A stretch of DNA of 52,056 nucleotides from Desulfobacteraceae bacterium RAAP-1 (GCA_001443525.1 LKPX01000020.1:1-52056), one strand, 5' to 3'; shown: positions 24,917-33,857, counted from the stretch's first letter. A program made the numbers and translations. The notes: a model not told the origin generated them from the sequence alone.

Positions 24917-24955
24917 ACCGCAATATACGAAAAAACCAATAAAAAGGAGTACAGC

Positions 24956-25765
24956 ATGAAACTTCAAGGCAAGGTGGCCATCGTCACCGGAGGTGCGAGA
25001 GGCAACGGTCTGGCCATCGCCCGCTGTCTGGCCGAAGAAGGAGCGGATATCGCCATTGCCGATATCTGTGAAAATATGAGTTCTCTTCCCTACGACCTGT
25101 CCACAGAAGCAACCATGAATGAAGCCGTGGAGAGTATCAAATCCATGGGTGTCAGAGCTATCGGCATTAAATGCGATGTGAGAAAGGCCGTTGATGTGGA
25201 AAATATGGTCGCCAAAGTGGTCGAAACTTTCGGCAAAATTGATATTCTGGTCAACAATGCCGGCAACTCGTCCATGGTCGCCATTGCGGAAATGGACGAG
25301 CAAACCTGGGATGATGTTATTGACACCCAGCTCAAAGGCACCTTTCTTTGCTGCCGCCATGTATTGCCCCATATGATCGGACAGCACAGCGGCAATATCG
25401 TGCAGATATCTTCTGTGGGCGGCCAGCGCGGATTCGGCATGGGCGGTCATTATTGCGCCGCCAAACACGGGCTCATCGGTCTCAATAAATCCATCGCCAT
25501 GGAGGTCGCCGATCACAATATCCGCAGCAACGTCGTTTGTCCCGGCACTGTCTGGACGCCCATGATGCAGGGCATTGCCGCTTCTTTCGGTATGGAAGGC
25601 GATGAGGCCAAGGAGCAGTTTTTTGCCGGCCACCTGATCAAAGATCCGGAAGTATCGCCCGAAGATATCGGCCATGCCGTACGCTGGCTGGTTACCGATG
25701 AAGCCCGCTGCATCACCGGCAACATGATCACCGTGGATGGCGGTTGGACAGCCAAAGCGCCTTGA
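24956..25765 (+). CDS. SDR oxidoreductase of the mycofactocin-coupled type
   Basis: This 269-residue short-chain dehydrogenase has the NAD-binding motif TGGARGNG (11-18), NNAG, and the catalytic Tyr/Lys in HYCAAKHG. After beta-strand 2 it carries an insertion, DICENMSSLPYDLSTEATMN, that resembles the extra segment of mycofactocin-coupled SDRs (pattern DIC...PY.LaT.eDl), which are reported to hold NAD without release and to need mycofactocin as external acceptor. The gene lies 132 bp before mftA, the expected context. The substrate is probably an alcohol but unknown. The family assignment as mycofactocin-coupled is a reading by eye. Confidence 0.8.
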   Translation: MKLQGKVAIVTGGARGNGLAIARCLAEEGADIAIADICENMSSLPYDLSTEATMNEAVESIKSMGVRAIGIKCDVRKAVDVENMVAKVVETFGKIDILVNNAGNSSMVAIAEMDEQTWDDVIDTQLKGTFLCCRHVLPHMIGQHSGNIVQISSVGGQRGFGMGGHYCAAKHGLIGLNKSIAMEVADHNIRSNVVCPGTVWTPMMQGIAASFGMEGDEAKEQFFAGHLIKDPEVSPEDIGHAVRWLVTDEARCITGNMITVDGGWTAKAP

Positions 25766-25897
25766 CGCTGTCTGAATCCACCCTCTTGTTCCTTGCTAAG
25801 AGCGCCGGGGGAAGGTAGAGAAAATTACCATCAGCGCTTTGTCCGGTTTTAAAATTTTGTTTGAATCGTAAATTGTACACTAATGAAAGGAGGCTAA

Positions 25898-26023
25898 ATG
25901 GAAACTGAAACCAAAGAAATGGATCAGATGACTGAAGATTGTCGGGAATGCCAGGATCCTTCAATTCTGGAGGAAGTCAATATCGAAGAGCTTGCCGTTG
26001 ATGGCATCTGCGGCATCTACTAG
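25898..26023 (+). CDS. mftA: Mycofactocin precursor peptide MftA, variant ending Ile-Tyr (41 aa)
   Basis: This 41-codon gene has a strong AAAGGAGG ribosome site. The peptide is acidic and ends with the mycofactocin-type core (LEEVNIEELAVDGICGIY). In known MftA peptides the tail is DG-(I/M/A)-CGVY, and the radical SAM enzyme MftC decarboxylates the terminal Tyr and links it to the preceding Val. Here the residue before Tyr41 is Ile40. It is followed by mftB and mftC, so the identification is firm. A peptide this short is easily missed by automatic gene calling. Confidence 0.93.
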   Translation: METETKEMDQMTEDCRECQDPSILEEVNIEELAVDGICGIY

Positions 26024-26125
26024 CCTCTTTCCGGAGGTTTCTTCCTGTGCCAGGGTGACAGGTTCTTATAAACTGAGGACTGTTTAAAAGGACCCGCACC
26101 CGGCACAACTTGTCCAGGGTGAAAA

Positions 26126-26407
26126 ATGGATTCATTTTGTGTATTTAACTTGAACATGGGCGTTCAGGTGCGCCGTGAAAAATTCGGGTTGCTTTTCTAT
26201 AATTACCGTGGGCCGCGACTCTATTTTCTGCCCAGTCAGAATCTGGTGGACGATCATTTCTTCGACGGAACGCAGTCCCTGTCAGAACTGGTGAACACCA
26301 TCCATGCCCGCCATCACTGGCCGCTGTCATGGATAGAAGAACGCATTCTTCAAATCATGGGCCAATTAGAGGCAAAAGGATTGATTCATGGGCAATCAAT
26401 ATGTTGA
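26126..26407 (+). CDS. mftB: Mycofactocin peptide chaperone MftB (RRE-like)
   Basis: This 93-residue protein matches MftB, the RiPP-recognition protein that binds MftA and delivers it to MftC. It has beta-strands VQVRREKFGLLFYNYRGPRL and a helical C-terminal winged-helix part. The start is the ATG after CAGGGTG. It lies 102 bp after mftA and overlaps mftC by 20 nt. The order mftA-mftB-mftC is the canonical one. Confidence 0.88.
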   Translation: MDSFCVFNLNMGVQVRREKFGLLFYNYRGPRLYFLPSQNLVDDHFFDGTQSLSELVNTIHARHHWPLSWIEERILQIMGQLEAKGLIHGQSIC

Positions 26408-27419
26408 AATGGGGCTGTCTGCCCCGGTCAATGTGACTTGGGAAGTGACCTATGCCTGCAATTTAAGCTGTATTCACTGTCTGTCGGATTCCGGCCGCAA
26501 ACGGGACGGCGAACTTTCCACCGGAGAGGCGATGCAGGTGATTGACCAACTGGCCGCCCGGAAGGTGTTTCAATTCAATATCGGCGGCGGCGAGCCTTTC
26601 ATGCGGCCGGATTTCCTGGACTTGATGGATTATGCCCACGATAAGGGCATAGTCACCTGCATCAGCACCAATGGCACTTTGATTGATGAACAGATTGCCC
26701 GGCGTCTGAATCACCCGCTGGTCTATATCCAGGTCAGCCTGGACGGTGCCAGCGAAGAATCCAACGACCCCATCCGCGGCAGCGGCAGCTTTAAAAAAGT
26801 ATTGAACGCGCTGGATCATCTGCGCAGCCTGGATATCGAGGTCAGTGTCAATTGCGTGCTGACCCGTCGCAGCTATCCGGAACTGGATAAATTGGTGAAG
26901 CTGGCCGCTTCCTATGGCGCCAAATTGCGGGTATCGCGTTTCAGACCCTCCGGCCGGGGCAAACAGTCCTGGTCGGAACTCAATGTGCAGCGCGAACAGA
27001 TGGCCGATTTCTCCCAGTGGTTATCAAGGCATCTGGCCGTTTCCACCGGGGATTCTTTTTTTTCGGTCACCACCGAAGAACGGCGTTCTCTGGGCCTGAA
27101 TATGTGCGGAGCCTGCAAACTGACCTGCTGCCTGTCCCCCCAGGGCGATATCTATCCATGCGCCTTTTTACAGGAGCCGGAATTCCGCGCCGGAAAACTG
27201 CCGCAGGATGATTTTGGAATCATCTGGGAAACGTCGCCGGTGTTCGACTCCTTCAGACAACTGGAAATCAAATCCTGCGAAAGCTGTCAGCGTTTTGATC
27301 TCTGCCACGGCGGCTGCCCGGCCATTGCCTATCATACCCAGCGCAAACTGGGATTGCCGGATCCCGGCTGTCTGGCCAATTGCATTACGATTAAATCCCT
27401 GCCGCGAATGGCAGCGTAA
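26388..27419 (+). CDS. mftC: Mycofactocin radical SAM maturase MftC
   Basis: This 343-residue radical SAM/SPASM enzyme has the SAM-cluster motif CNLSCIHC near residue 24 and the GGGEPF motif near 67. The SPASM region has cysteines in CGACKLTCCLSPQGDIYPC and CESCQRFDLCHGGCPA, able to bind auxiliary clusters. MftC performs oxidative decarboxylation of the MftA C-terminal Tyr and then C-C bond formation with the penultimate residue. The substrate here has Ile-Tyr, so the enzyme must accept Ile. MftD, MftE and MftF, the later steps, are absent from the window. AAAGGA lies 8 nt before the ATG, inside mftB. Confidence 0.9.
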   Translation: MGNQYVEMGLSAPVNVTWEVTYACNLSCIHCLSDSGRKRDGELSTGEAMQVIDQLAARKVFQFNIGGGEPFMRPDFLDLMDYAHDKGIVTCISTNGTLIDEQIARRLNHPLVYIQVSLDGASEESNDPIRGSGSFKKVLNALDHLRSLDIEVSVNCVLTRRSYPELDKLVKLAASYGAKLRVSRFRPSGRGKQSWSELNVQREQMADFSQWLSRHLAVSTGDSFFSVTTEERRSLGLNMCGACKLTCCLSPQGDIYPCAFLQEPEFRAGKLPQDDFGIIWETSPVFDSFRQLEIKSCESCQRFDLCHGGCPAIAYHTQRKLGLPDPGCLANCITIKSLPRMAA

Positions 27420-27535
27420 CGTGGAACGCTTCAGCCGCTGCCGGATTGGCTCAGACAAGATTTACGCAGCCATTGAACCGTTGCGCCAAAAGCCGATGGA
27501 TGAATTTAATAAATACCGGATGAGGTTGTCATCGG

Positions 27536-28390
27536 ATGAACATGAATGCTGAAAAAGACAATCTGAAAGCCGGACTTTTGCGTCTCAAGGCATTGCTGGA
27601 AGAGATGGACAGCGTTCTGGTGGCCTTTTCCGGCGGAGTGGACAGCACCCTGCTGTTGAAGGTCGCTCAGGATGTACTCGGTAATAAAGTATTGGCCGTA
27701 ACCGCTGTTTCTCAACTGAGTGCCCATCTGGAAAAGAAAGATGCCGTCGAGATGGCAGGGTTCATTGGTGCAGCCCATCTGCAGGTTGAATCTGATGATC
27801 TGGCGGATCCCGTGTTTACAGCAAACCCCCGGAATAAATGCTATTATTGTAAAAAAAGACGATTTATCCTGCTCAAAAAGATCGCCAGGGAAAAGGGTTT
27901 TCAGGCTGTTGCCGATGGGACGAATCAGGATGATTTCAGCGATTATCGTCCGGGGCTTAAAGCAATTCAGGAACTGGATATTCGCAGCCCGTTGAGCGAG
28001 GCCGGATTCACGAAAGAAGATATTCGCCGGTTATCCCGTCAACTCGGGCTGCCCACATGGGATAAACCCTCTTTCGCATGTCTGGCTTCCCGAGTGCCAT
28101 ACGGCAATCCGATCACTGCCGGGAATCTCAGACAAATCGATGAAGGCGAGATATACCTGCGCAGCCTTGGCATCTGTCAGCAGGTGCGTGTCCGTCACCA
28201 CGGCACACTGGCGCGTCTGGAAGTGGAGCCGGATGTCATCAGCCGATTTATGGAAGAGAATATCCGCAACCGGATAACGGACTTTTTCAAGAAGATTGGT
28301 TATCAATTCGTGGCCCTAGATCTTGAAGGATATGCCATGGGAAGCCTCAACCGGGAAATACTGTCAAAGGAGAATCATCAGAATGGATAA
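27536..28390 (+). CDS. larE: ATP-dependent sulfur transferase LarE (nickel-pincer nucleotide synthesis)
   Basis: This 284-residue enzyme inserts sulfur into the pyridinium biscarboxylate mononucleotide on the way to the nickel-pincer nucleotide (NPN) cofactor. The PP-loop SGGVDST is at 32-38. Three cysteines are placed as in LarE: Cys102 and Cys105 (CYYC) and Cys182 (ACLASR). Single-Cys LarE proteins sacrifice that sulfur, while three-Cys versions are reported to hold an Fe-S cluster, so the latter mode is likely here. The reading starts 116 nt after mftC and its stop overlaps larB by 8 nt. Confidence 0.92.
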   Translation: MNMNAEKDNLKAGLLRLKALLEEMDSVLVAFSGGVDSTLLLKVAQDVLGNKVLAVTAVSQLSAHLEKKDAVEMAGFIGAAHLQVESDDLADPVFTANPRNKCYYCKKRRFILLKKIAREKGFQAVADGTNQDDFSDYRPGLKAIQELDIRSPLSEAGFTKEDIRRLSRQLGLPTWDKPSFACLASRVPYGNPITAGNLRQIDEGEIYLRSLGICQQVRVRHHGTLARLEVEPDVISRFMEENIRNRITDFFKKIGYQFVALDLEGYAMGSLNREILSKENHQNG

Positions 28391-29204
28391 CCAACAGCTC
28401 AAAGAACTTATCGCCGGTATTCAGAGCGGCCAGGTAAGTACAGAAGACGCGTTGCACCGTTTAAAAAAACTGCCTTTCGAGGATTTGGGATACGCCAAAG
28501 TGGATCATCACCGCTGTCTGCGAAATGGCGTGCCGGAGGTCATCTATTGCGCAGGCAAAACCGTAGAGCAGATTAAGGGTATCGTGGGAAAAATGATTCC
28601 GCATCACTGCAACATTCTGGCCACGCGGGCCGACAGCCTGACATATGAAAGCATTTTGGCCGTCACCCGGGACTGCCGGTATTATGAAGCGGCCCGTATT
28701 GTGGTGGTACAACCACGAACCGTGGACGAAGTCGGCCGCATTGCCGTGGTGTGCGCCGGCACCTCGGATATCCCCGTGGCGGAAGAAGCAGCCGTAACAG
28801 CGGCAACTTTGGGAAATCGGATTGATCGTCTCTACGATGTCGGTGTCGCCGGATTACACCGTTTGCTCAATTCCTGTGAAGACCTGTTCAAGGCCAATGT
28901 GGCCATTGTCATCGCCGGCATGGAAGGAGCGCTGGCCAGTGTGGTGGGTGGGCTGGTCTCCTGTCCGGTGATCGGTGTTCCAACCAGCGTGGGATACGGG
29001 GCCAGTTTCGGCGGCATTGCCGCTTTGCTGAGCATGCTCAACAGTTGTGCTTCGGGCGTTTCGGTGGTAAACATTGACAATGGCTTCGGCGCAGGATACC
29101 AGGCCAGTCTGATAAATAAAATTGCAGTGGGTCATGACCACCCGGAACAGCAACCCCATGGCGTAAAAGAACAACCGGTCTTTTCTTTAAAGAAAGCCTG
29201 CTGA
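28383..29204 (+). CDS. larB: Nicotinate adenine dinucleotide carboxylase/hydrolase LarB
   Basis: This 273-residue PurE-like protein carboxylates nicotinic acid adenine dinucleotide and cleaves its phosphoanhydride in the first NPN step. The C-terminal NCAIR-mutase-like core contains GTSDIPVAEEAA, VVIAGMEGALASVVGGL and the GVPTSVGYGASFGG loop. AAGGAG precedes the chosen ATG; an earlier in-frame ATG would lie within larE. The overlap with larE suggests coupled translation. Confidence 0.92.
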   Translation: MDNQQLKELIAGIQSGQVSTEDALHRLKKLPFEDLGYAKVDHHRCLRNGVPEVIYCAGKTVEQIKGIVGKMIPHHCNILATRADSLTYESILAVTRDCRYYEAARIVVVQPRTVDEVGRIAVVCAGTSDIPVAEEAAVTAATLGNRIDRLYDVGVAGLHRLLNSCEDLFKANVAIVIAGMEGALASVVGGLVSCPVIGVPTSVGYGASFGGIAALLSMLNSCASGVSVVNIDNGFGAGYQASLINKIAVGHDHPEQQPHGVKEQPVFSLKKAC

Positions 29205-29294
29205 AGAAGCTCCCTGTCATTTCTAATCCTGTTCCCGGAAGGAAAAACCAAAAGGAGTCAGGACGCCATTACCCTTAACTGAAACGGAACGACT

Positions 29295-30500
29295 ATGAAA
29301 ATTGCCTATTTTGATTGTTTTTCGGGCGCCAGCGGCGACATGATCCTGGGAGCCATGCTGGATGCCGGTCTGCCTTTAGAGCATTTGAAGCAGGAACTGG
29401 CCAAACTGGGGTTATCTCATTACGATGTGCGCAAGGCCGCCGTGGTCAAAAACGGCATCAGCGGAAGTCAGGCCCTGGTAAGCGTGGAGCATGACCATCA
29501 CCACCACCATCATCGCCATCTGGCGGACATCACCGCGATTATTGACAAAAGCGCCCTGGCTCCGGCCATAAAAAAGGACAGCATCCGGATATTCAGGCGT
29601 CTGGCTGAGGCCGAGGCCAAGGTTCACAATACGTCTCCGGAAGACATTCACTTCCATGAAGTGGGCGCCATGGATGCCATCATTGATGTGGTCGGCGGCG
29701 TCATCGGCATTCATGCCCTGGAGATTGATACGATCATCTGTTCACCGCTGCATGTCGGATCCGGTACCGTGGAATGCGCTCATGGCACTTTGCCGGTGCC
29801 GGCTCCGGCCACGGCTGAACTCATCCGCGGCAAACCCGCATATGCCACCGGGGTTCAAGGCGAACTGCTGACACCCACAGGCGCTGCTATTTTAACGACC
29901 CTGGCCAGTGATTTCGGATCGCTGCCGCCCATGACAATCGCGCATATTGGTTACGGCGCGGGTACGGCCGATCGCTCCATTGCCAACATACTGCGTGTAT
30001 TTATTGGTTCGACGCTTCAGCCCGACACGACGTTCGCCGTGGATCAAACGGCAACCATCGAAACCACCATCGATGATATGAACCCGCAAATTTATGGCCA
30101 TATCATCGAAAAAGTGCTTCAAATGGGAGCACTGGATATCTTCTGCATGCCGGTGCAGATGAAAAAAAACCGTTGCGGAACCCTGGTTACGATTCTTTGC
30201 CGGCCGGAGATGGTGACACCGCTCTCCGATTTTCTTTTCCGGGAAACCACCACCATCGGTTTGCGCTGGCGTCTTGACAACAGATTCACGTTGCAGCGCG
30301 AATTCACGACCGTGGAAACACGCTTCGGCGCCATCTCTTGCAAGACCGCAACTCATGGCACCGAGGTAATCAATATCAAACCCGAATATGAAGATTGCAG
30401 GCGTGTGGCCATAGAACAGGGCGTGCCTTTGAAGACGGTCCTGGAAGAAGCCCACTGCCAGGCATTTGCTTCAGGCGCTCAGATGAATCTCTCGCGATAA
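29295..30500 (+). CDS. larC: Nickel insertase LarC (CTP-dependent cyclometallase)
   Basis: This 401-residue protein inserts nickel into the NPN cofactor precursor. The N-terminus KIAYFDCFSGASGDMILGAM is diagnostic. A run of histidines (HDHHHHHHRH, about residues 66-75) is a typical nickel-storage segment. It is a single uninterrupted frame, unlike Lactobacillus larC, which needs a programmed frameshift. It follows larB by 90 nt. No lactate racemase (larA) is in the window, so the nickel-cofactor client lies elsewhere or is unrecognised. Confidence 0.93.
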   Translation: MKIAYFDCFSGASGDMILGAMLDAGLPLEHLKQELAKLGLSHYDVRKAAVVKNGISGSQALVSVEHDHHHHHHRHLADITAIIDKSALAPAIKKDSIRIFRRLAEAEAKVHNTSPEDIHFHEVGAMDAIIDVVGGVIGIHALEIDTIICSPLHVGSGTVECAHGTLPVPAPATAELIRGKPAYATGVQGELLTPTGAAILTTLASDFGSLPPMTIAHIGYGAGTADRSIANILRVFIGSTLQPDTTFAVDQTATIETTIDDMNPQIYGHIIEKVLQMGALDIFCMPVQMKKNRCGTLVTILCRPEMVTPLSDFLFRETTTIGLRWRLDNRFTLQREFTTVETRFGAISCKTATHGTEVINIKPEYEDCRRVAIEQGVPLKTVLEEAHCQAFASGAQMNLSR

Positions 30501-30510
30501 TTTCATGAAT

Positions 30511-30580
30511 CCGCCCATCTGTTGCTCCTTTTTCCTTGAATTGTGGGGACAACTCAAGTGAAGGGTGCAGCAGATGGGTA
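30511..30580 (+). promoter_or_regulatory. Nested hairpin between larC and FIST gene
   Basis: CCCATCTGTTGC (30514-30525) pairs with GCAGCAGATGGG (30567-30578) with one G-T pair. Inside, CTTGA-A-TTGT and ACAA-C-TCAAG pair around a GGGG loop (30535-30558). The structure lies in a 138-nt gap before the FIST gene. It is not followed by a T-run, so it is more likely a processing or regulatory structure than a terminator. Confidence 0.45.
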
Positions 30581-30638
30581 TTTTACGGGCAAAGCCGGCT
30601 GTCTCTGCGCCTGCGAGCAAGCCATTAGGATAAGCATC

Positions 30639-31802
30639 GTGATTCGAGCAGCAACCATAATATCCTATGAGAAGTTTACACGCGCCACCGGTCGTCAAAT
30701 GGGTGAAGCCTTACAGCAAAAGTTGGGACAGACGCCCAACGCCTGCTGGCTTTTTTGTGCGCCACTTGGCGGCATGGAGGAATTGATGAAGGGTGTCTGC
30801 GATGGGGCTGCAACCGATCAAATCATCGGCTGCACCACCTCCGGTGAGATTTCCACAAGTGGTTTGAGCATCAATTCGGCCGTGCTGGGCGGCATCGCCT
30901 CCAGCAGTATCGCTTTTGAAATCATCACGGTTCAGGGACTGGAAAAGGACAGCGTTGCAACCGGTCGCCGATTGGCCGAATCTTTTTCCGGCATCCCGCG
31001 GTTACTTCAGATTTTTTCCGATGGCCTCACTGGAAATGGCTGTGGCATTTTAAGAGGAATTTCCGACATCCTTGGAAATCATGTGCCTGTGACCGGCGCC
31101 GCCGCCGGGGATAACGGCAATTTTAAAAAAACGCTGCAGTTTGGCTGTGGCCGTATCTTTTCAGATGCGGTTTGCGGCATTGCATTTTATGGTAATTTGG
31201 GACTTGGGGTCAGCGCTCGCAGCGGATGGAGTCCCATCGGTTTACCCAAACAGGTGACCCGGGCAATCGGCAAAGTGGTTTATGAATTAAATGGAGAGCC
31301 GGCCCTGGATGTCTATGAGCGTTTCCTGGGACTTCACGCGGAAAAATTGCCGGCTATTGGTGTGGAATATCCATTAGGGTTCATGAAACATTCAAGAGGC
31401 GGAGAGCAGGAGGCGCACTTTGTGTTGCGCGCCAGCATGTCGGTGGATCACCAGGAACGCTCGATCAGATTTGCCGGTGAGATTCCCGAGGGCGCCATGG
31501 TGAACCTGACATGCGGCGACAAAACTTCCATTCTGGAGGCTGCCGGCATGGCGGCCAGAGAGGCCAGATCCGCAATAGGCATTACAACGCCGGAGGTCAT
31601 TTTCTGCTTCTCATGTATGGCCCGCAGAATCGTCCTGGGGTCCCGAACCACAGAAGAAATCGCACGTATTCGCGCGGAATTCGGCCCTGAAATTCCCATT
31701 GTCGGCTTCTATTCATACGGTGAATTCTGTCCAGTGGCTGGCCCTGAGGCCATCAATTGCCTGCACAACGAAAGCATTACGCTGAGCGTCCTGGGGTCTT
31801 AA
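30639..31802 (+). CDS. FIST-domain sensor protein
   Basis: This 387-residue protein has FIST_N and FIST_C domains, predicted small-ligand sensing modules. Typical blocks are IIGCTTSGEIS in the N-part, VTGAAAGDNGNF, and the C-terminal PIVGFYSYGEFCPV. The start is GTG at 30639 with AGGA 8 nt upstream, since the longer ATG reading gives an unlikely Cys-rich leader. The next gene, a PAS histidine kinase, follows by 3 nt; FIST proteins commonly pair with such kinases. Ligand unknown; amino acids have been suggested for the family. Confidence 0.82.
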   Translation: MIRAATIISYEKFTRATGRQMGEALQQKLGQTPNACWLFCAPLGGMEELMKGVCDGAATDQIIGCTTSGEISTSGLSINSAVLGGIASSSIAFEIITVQGLEKDSVATGRRLAESFSGIPRLLQIFSDGLTGNGCGILRGISDILGNHVPVTGAAAGDNGNFKKTLQFGCGRIFSDAVCGIAFYGNLGLGVSARSGWSPIGLPKQVTRAIGKVVYELNGEPALDVYERFLGLHAEKLPAIGVEYPLGFMKHSRGGEQEAHFVLRASMSVDHQERSIRFAGEIPEGAMVNLTCGDKTSILEAAGMAAREARSAIGITTPEVIFCFSCMARRIVLGSRTTEEIARIRAEFGPEIPIVGFYSYGEFCPVAGPEAINCLHNESITLSVLGS

Positions 31803-31805
31803 GCC

Positions 31806-33857
31806 ATGAATTTAAGACAGACCCGGCAGCAACGGATCAACGAGCTGGAAGCGCTGCTGGAACAGGCTGAGCGCAAATCGGACATCCTGACCAATCTTCT
31901 CAAAGAGGCATCTGCTGAATTCACGCAGGCCCTGGATAAGGTCGGCAAGTCGGAAGCCAATTTCAGGTCCATCATCGAGAGCGCACCCGAAGCCATATAC
32001 ATGTTCGACGTTCATACACGATGTATCATGGATTGCAATCCGTTCACCACCGAATGGCTTGGGTACTCGCGTCAGGAACTCCTCGGCATGAAGGTGGAAG
32101 ATATTCTCGGCCCCTTGACAGAAGGGGTGGAAGACAACATCCGCAAGGCTCTGGACAATGGATTTGTGCGTATTCTGGAAAGGCAGTATCAGACCAGATC
32201 GGGGGCGTTGGTGGATGCCGAGGTGACCGGCACGGTGGTCGAGATTCAGGGAAGAAAATGCTTTGTCGCCCTGGTCAGGGATATTACCGAGCGCAAAAAA
32301 ATAGAGGCATTGCTGCGCTATAAAGAACTTTTCCAGAATGTTATTGATCCGGTGTTTATATGCCACTCCCAGGGGAATTTTCTGGAAGTCAATGACGTGG
32401 CCTGCGAACAATTGAAATATACCCATAAGGAACTGCTGCAACGCTCCTTCCGGGACATTGTCCGTCCGTTCCAACATGAGGTGTTGAACCGCATGGGCAA
32501 ACAAATCCGCTCCGGTGAAGCTGTCCAGTTCGAAATCGAGACGGTTACCCGCACCGGGGAGGTGATTCCCTTTGAGTTTCATTCCCGGCTCATCGAGTTC
32601 CAGCACAAACCGGCAATTCTCAGCGTCGCCCGTGATATAAGCACCCGCAAACGGATGGAAGAGACATTGATCCGGACCGAGCGACTGTCGGCCGTCGGCG
32701 AGATGGCTGCCGGTGTAGCCCACAACTTCAACAATTTGCTTCAGATGATTCTGGGCGCCGGCGAAGCCGCTCTGGCCAAGCTGGGGACCGGCGAGATCCG
32801 TAAAAGCAGGGAGGTACTCCTGACCCTTATCGAGGCCTGCCACCGGGGCGCGGATATTGTCCGCCGGATCAAAGATTTTACAATGGTCAAGACCGATGAC
32901 ATCGAAGAAGCCAAAGTGTTTGACATGGGCGAGCTGGTATCCGAAGCAGTTCAACTGACCAAACCGCTGTGGGCCAACCCGGCTGACCTGCATAAATATA
33001 CATTGAACTTCATCCGGCCCTTGCGCGCCTTGGTCAAAGGCAATCCATCGGAGTTGTATGAGGTGCTGGTCAATGTCATTAAAAACGCCCTGGAGGCCAT
33101 GCCTGACGGCGGAACACTGACCATCGTATCGAACGCCTGCGACGGGAGGGTTCACCTTTCCGTCACGGACACCGGTATCGGCATTTCGGAGGAAAACCTG
33201 CAGCGTCTGTTTCAGCCGTTTTTCACGACCAAAGGATTACAAAGCAGCGGTCTGGGGCTTTCTTCCAGCTATGGTATCATCAAAAAACACCATGGGGAAA
33301 TGACCGTCAAAAGTGTGCCGGGTCATGGAACCACATTTACCATTATTTTGCCCCAGACAGATTCGCTGTCCAGGGCGGAACCCCAGCCCATGGCGGTTGA
33401 TCGGAATGTGACGCAAAGCAGAATTAAATTTCTGATCATTGATGACGAGAAGAATATTCTAAAAATGATGGAATTGTACTTTGAGGATTCGTCCGTAGAT
33501 CTGACGACCGCCAACACAGCGCAAAAGGGGTTGCAGGTAATCTGCAACGACCACTATGATGTGGTCCTGTGCGATTTAAGCATGGATGACATGAACGGCT
33601 TGCAACTCTGCAAGGCCGCCACGGATCATGCTTGCCGGACCGGGCGGGCCAAGACCCCTTTTTTGCTTTACACCGGTTTGAGTGAAAAACTGGATCCGGC
33701 GGAGTTGGCGCGTTGCGGCGTGGACGGCGTTATCCGTAAACCCGTTCCATGCTCCGAACTGCAACGCATTATCCAGGAGACGATATCCAGAGTCGCGTCA
33801 GAAGAGAAATCTGAATCCTGGCCATCGCGGTCAGATAAAGGTTATCTGGTAACATAA
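31806..33857 (+). CDS. PAS-PAS hybrid histidine kinase with C-terminal receiver domain
   Basis: This 683-residue cytoplasmic hybrid kinase begins with a coiled coil (1-50), then has PAS domain 1 (about 50-165), PAS domain 2 (about 170-285), HisKA with His306 (AAGVAHNFNN), a HATPase domain with VTDTGIGIS, FQPFFTTKG and SGLGLSSSYGI, and a receiver domain (about 545-670) with the Asp in DVVLCDLSMDD. All catalytic boxes are intact, in contrast to the kinase at 16.9 kb. It is coupled to the FIST gene, which probably supplies the signal. No DNA-binding output is fused; the intact kinase could phosphorylate the sigma-54 regulator (speculation). Confidence 0.88.
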   Translation: MNLRQTRQQRINELEALLEQAERKSDILTNLLKEASAEFTQALDKVGKSEANFRSIIESAPEAIYMFDVHTRCIMDCNPFTTEWLGYSRQELLGMKVEDILGPLTEGVEDNIRKALDNGFVRILERQYQTRSGALVDAEVTGTVVEIQGRKCFVALVRDITERKKIEALLRYKELFQNVIDPVFICHSQGNFLEVNDVACEQLKYTHKELLQRSFRDIVRPFQHEVLNRMGKQIRSGEAVQFEIETVTRTGEVIPFEFHSRLIEFQHKPAILSVARDISTRKRMEETLIRTERLSAVGEMAAGVAHNFNNLLQMILGAGEAALAKLGTGEIRKSREVLLTLIEACHRGADIVRRIKDFTMVKTDDIEEAKVFDMGELVSEAVQLTKPLWANPADLHKYTLNFIRPLRALVKGNPSELYEVLVNVIKNALEAMPDGGTLTIVSNACDGRVHLSVTDTGIGISEENLQRLFQPFFTTKGLQSSGLGLSSSYGIIKKHHGEMTVKSVPGHGTTFTIILPQTDSLSRAEPQPMAVDRNVTQSRIKFLIIDDEKNILKMMELYFEDSSVDLTTANTAQKGLQVICNDHYDVVLCDLSMDDMNGLQLCKAATDHACRTGRAKTPFLLYTGLSEKLDPAELARCGVDGVIRKPVPCSELQRIIQETISRVASEEKSESWPSRSDKGYLVT

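Noticed and set aside
29500-29530. CAC/CAT-rich stretch that looked like a simple repeat
   Set aside because: It encodes the His-rich nickel-binding segment of LarC and is in frame.
30574-30594. GG-N10-GC match before the FIST gene
   Set aside because: Spacing fits, but the flanking bases do not match TGGCACG or TTGC, so it is likely chance.
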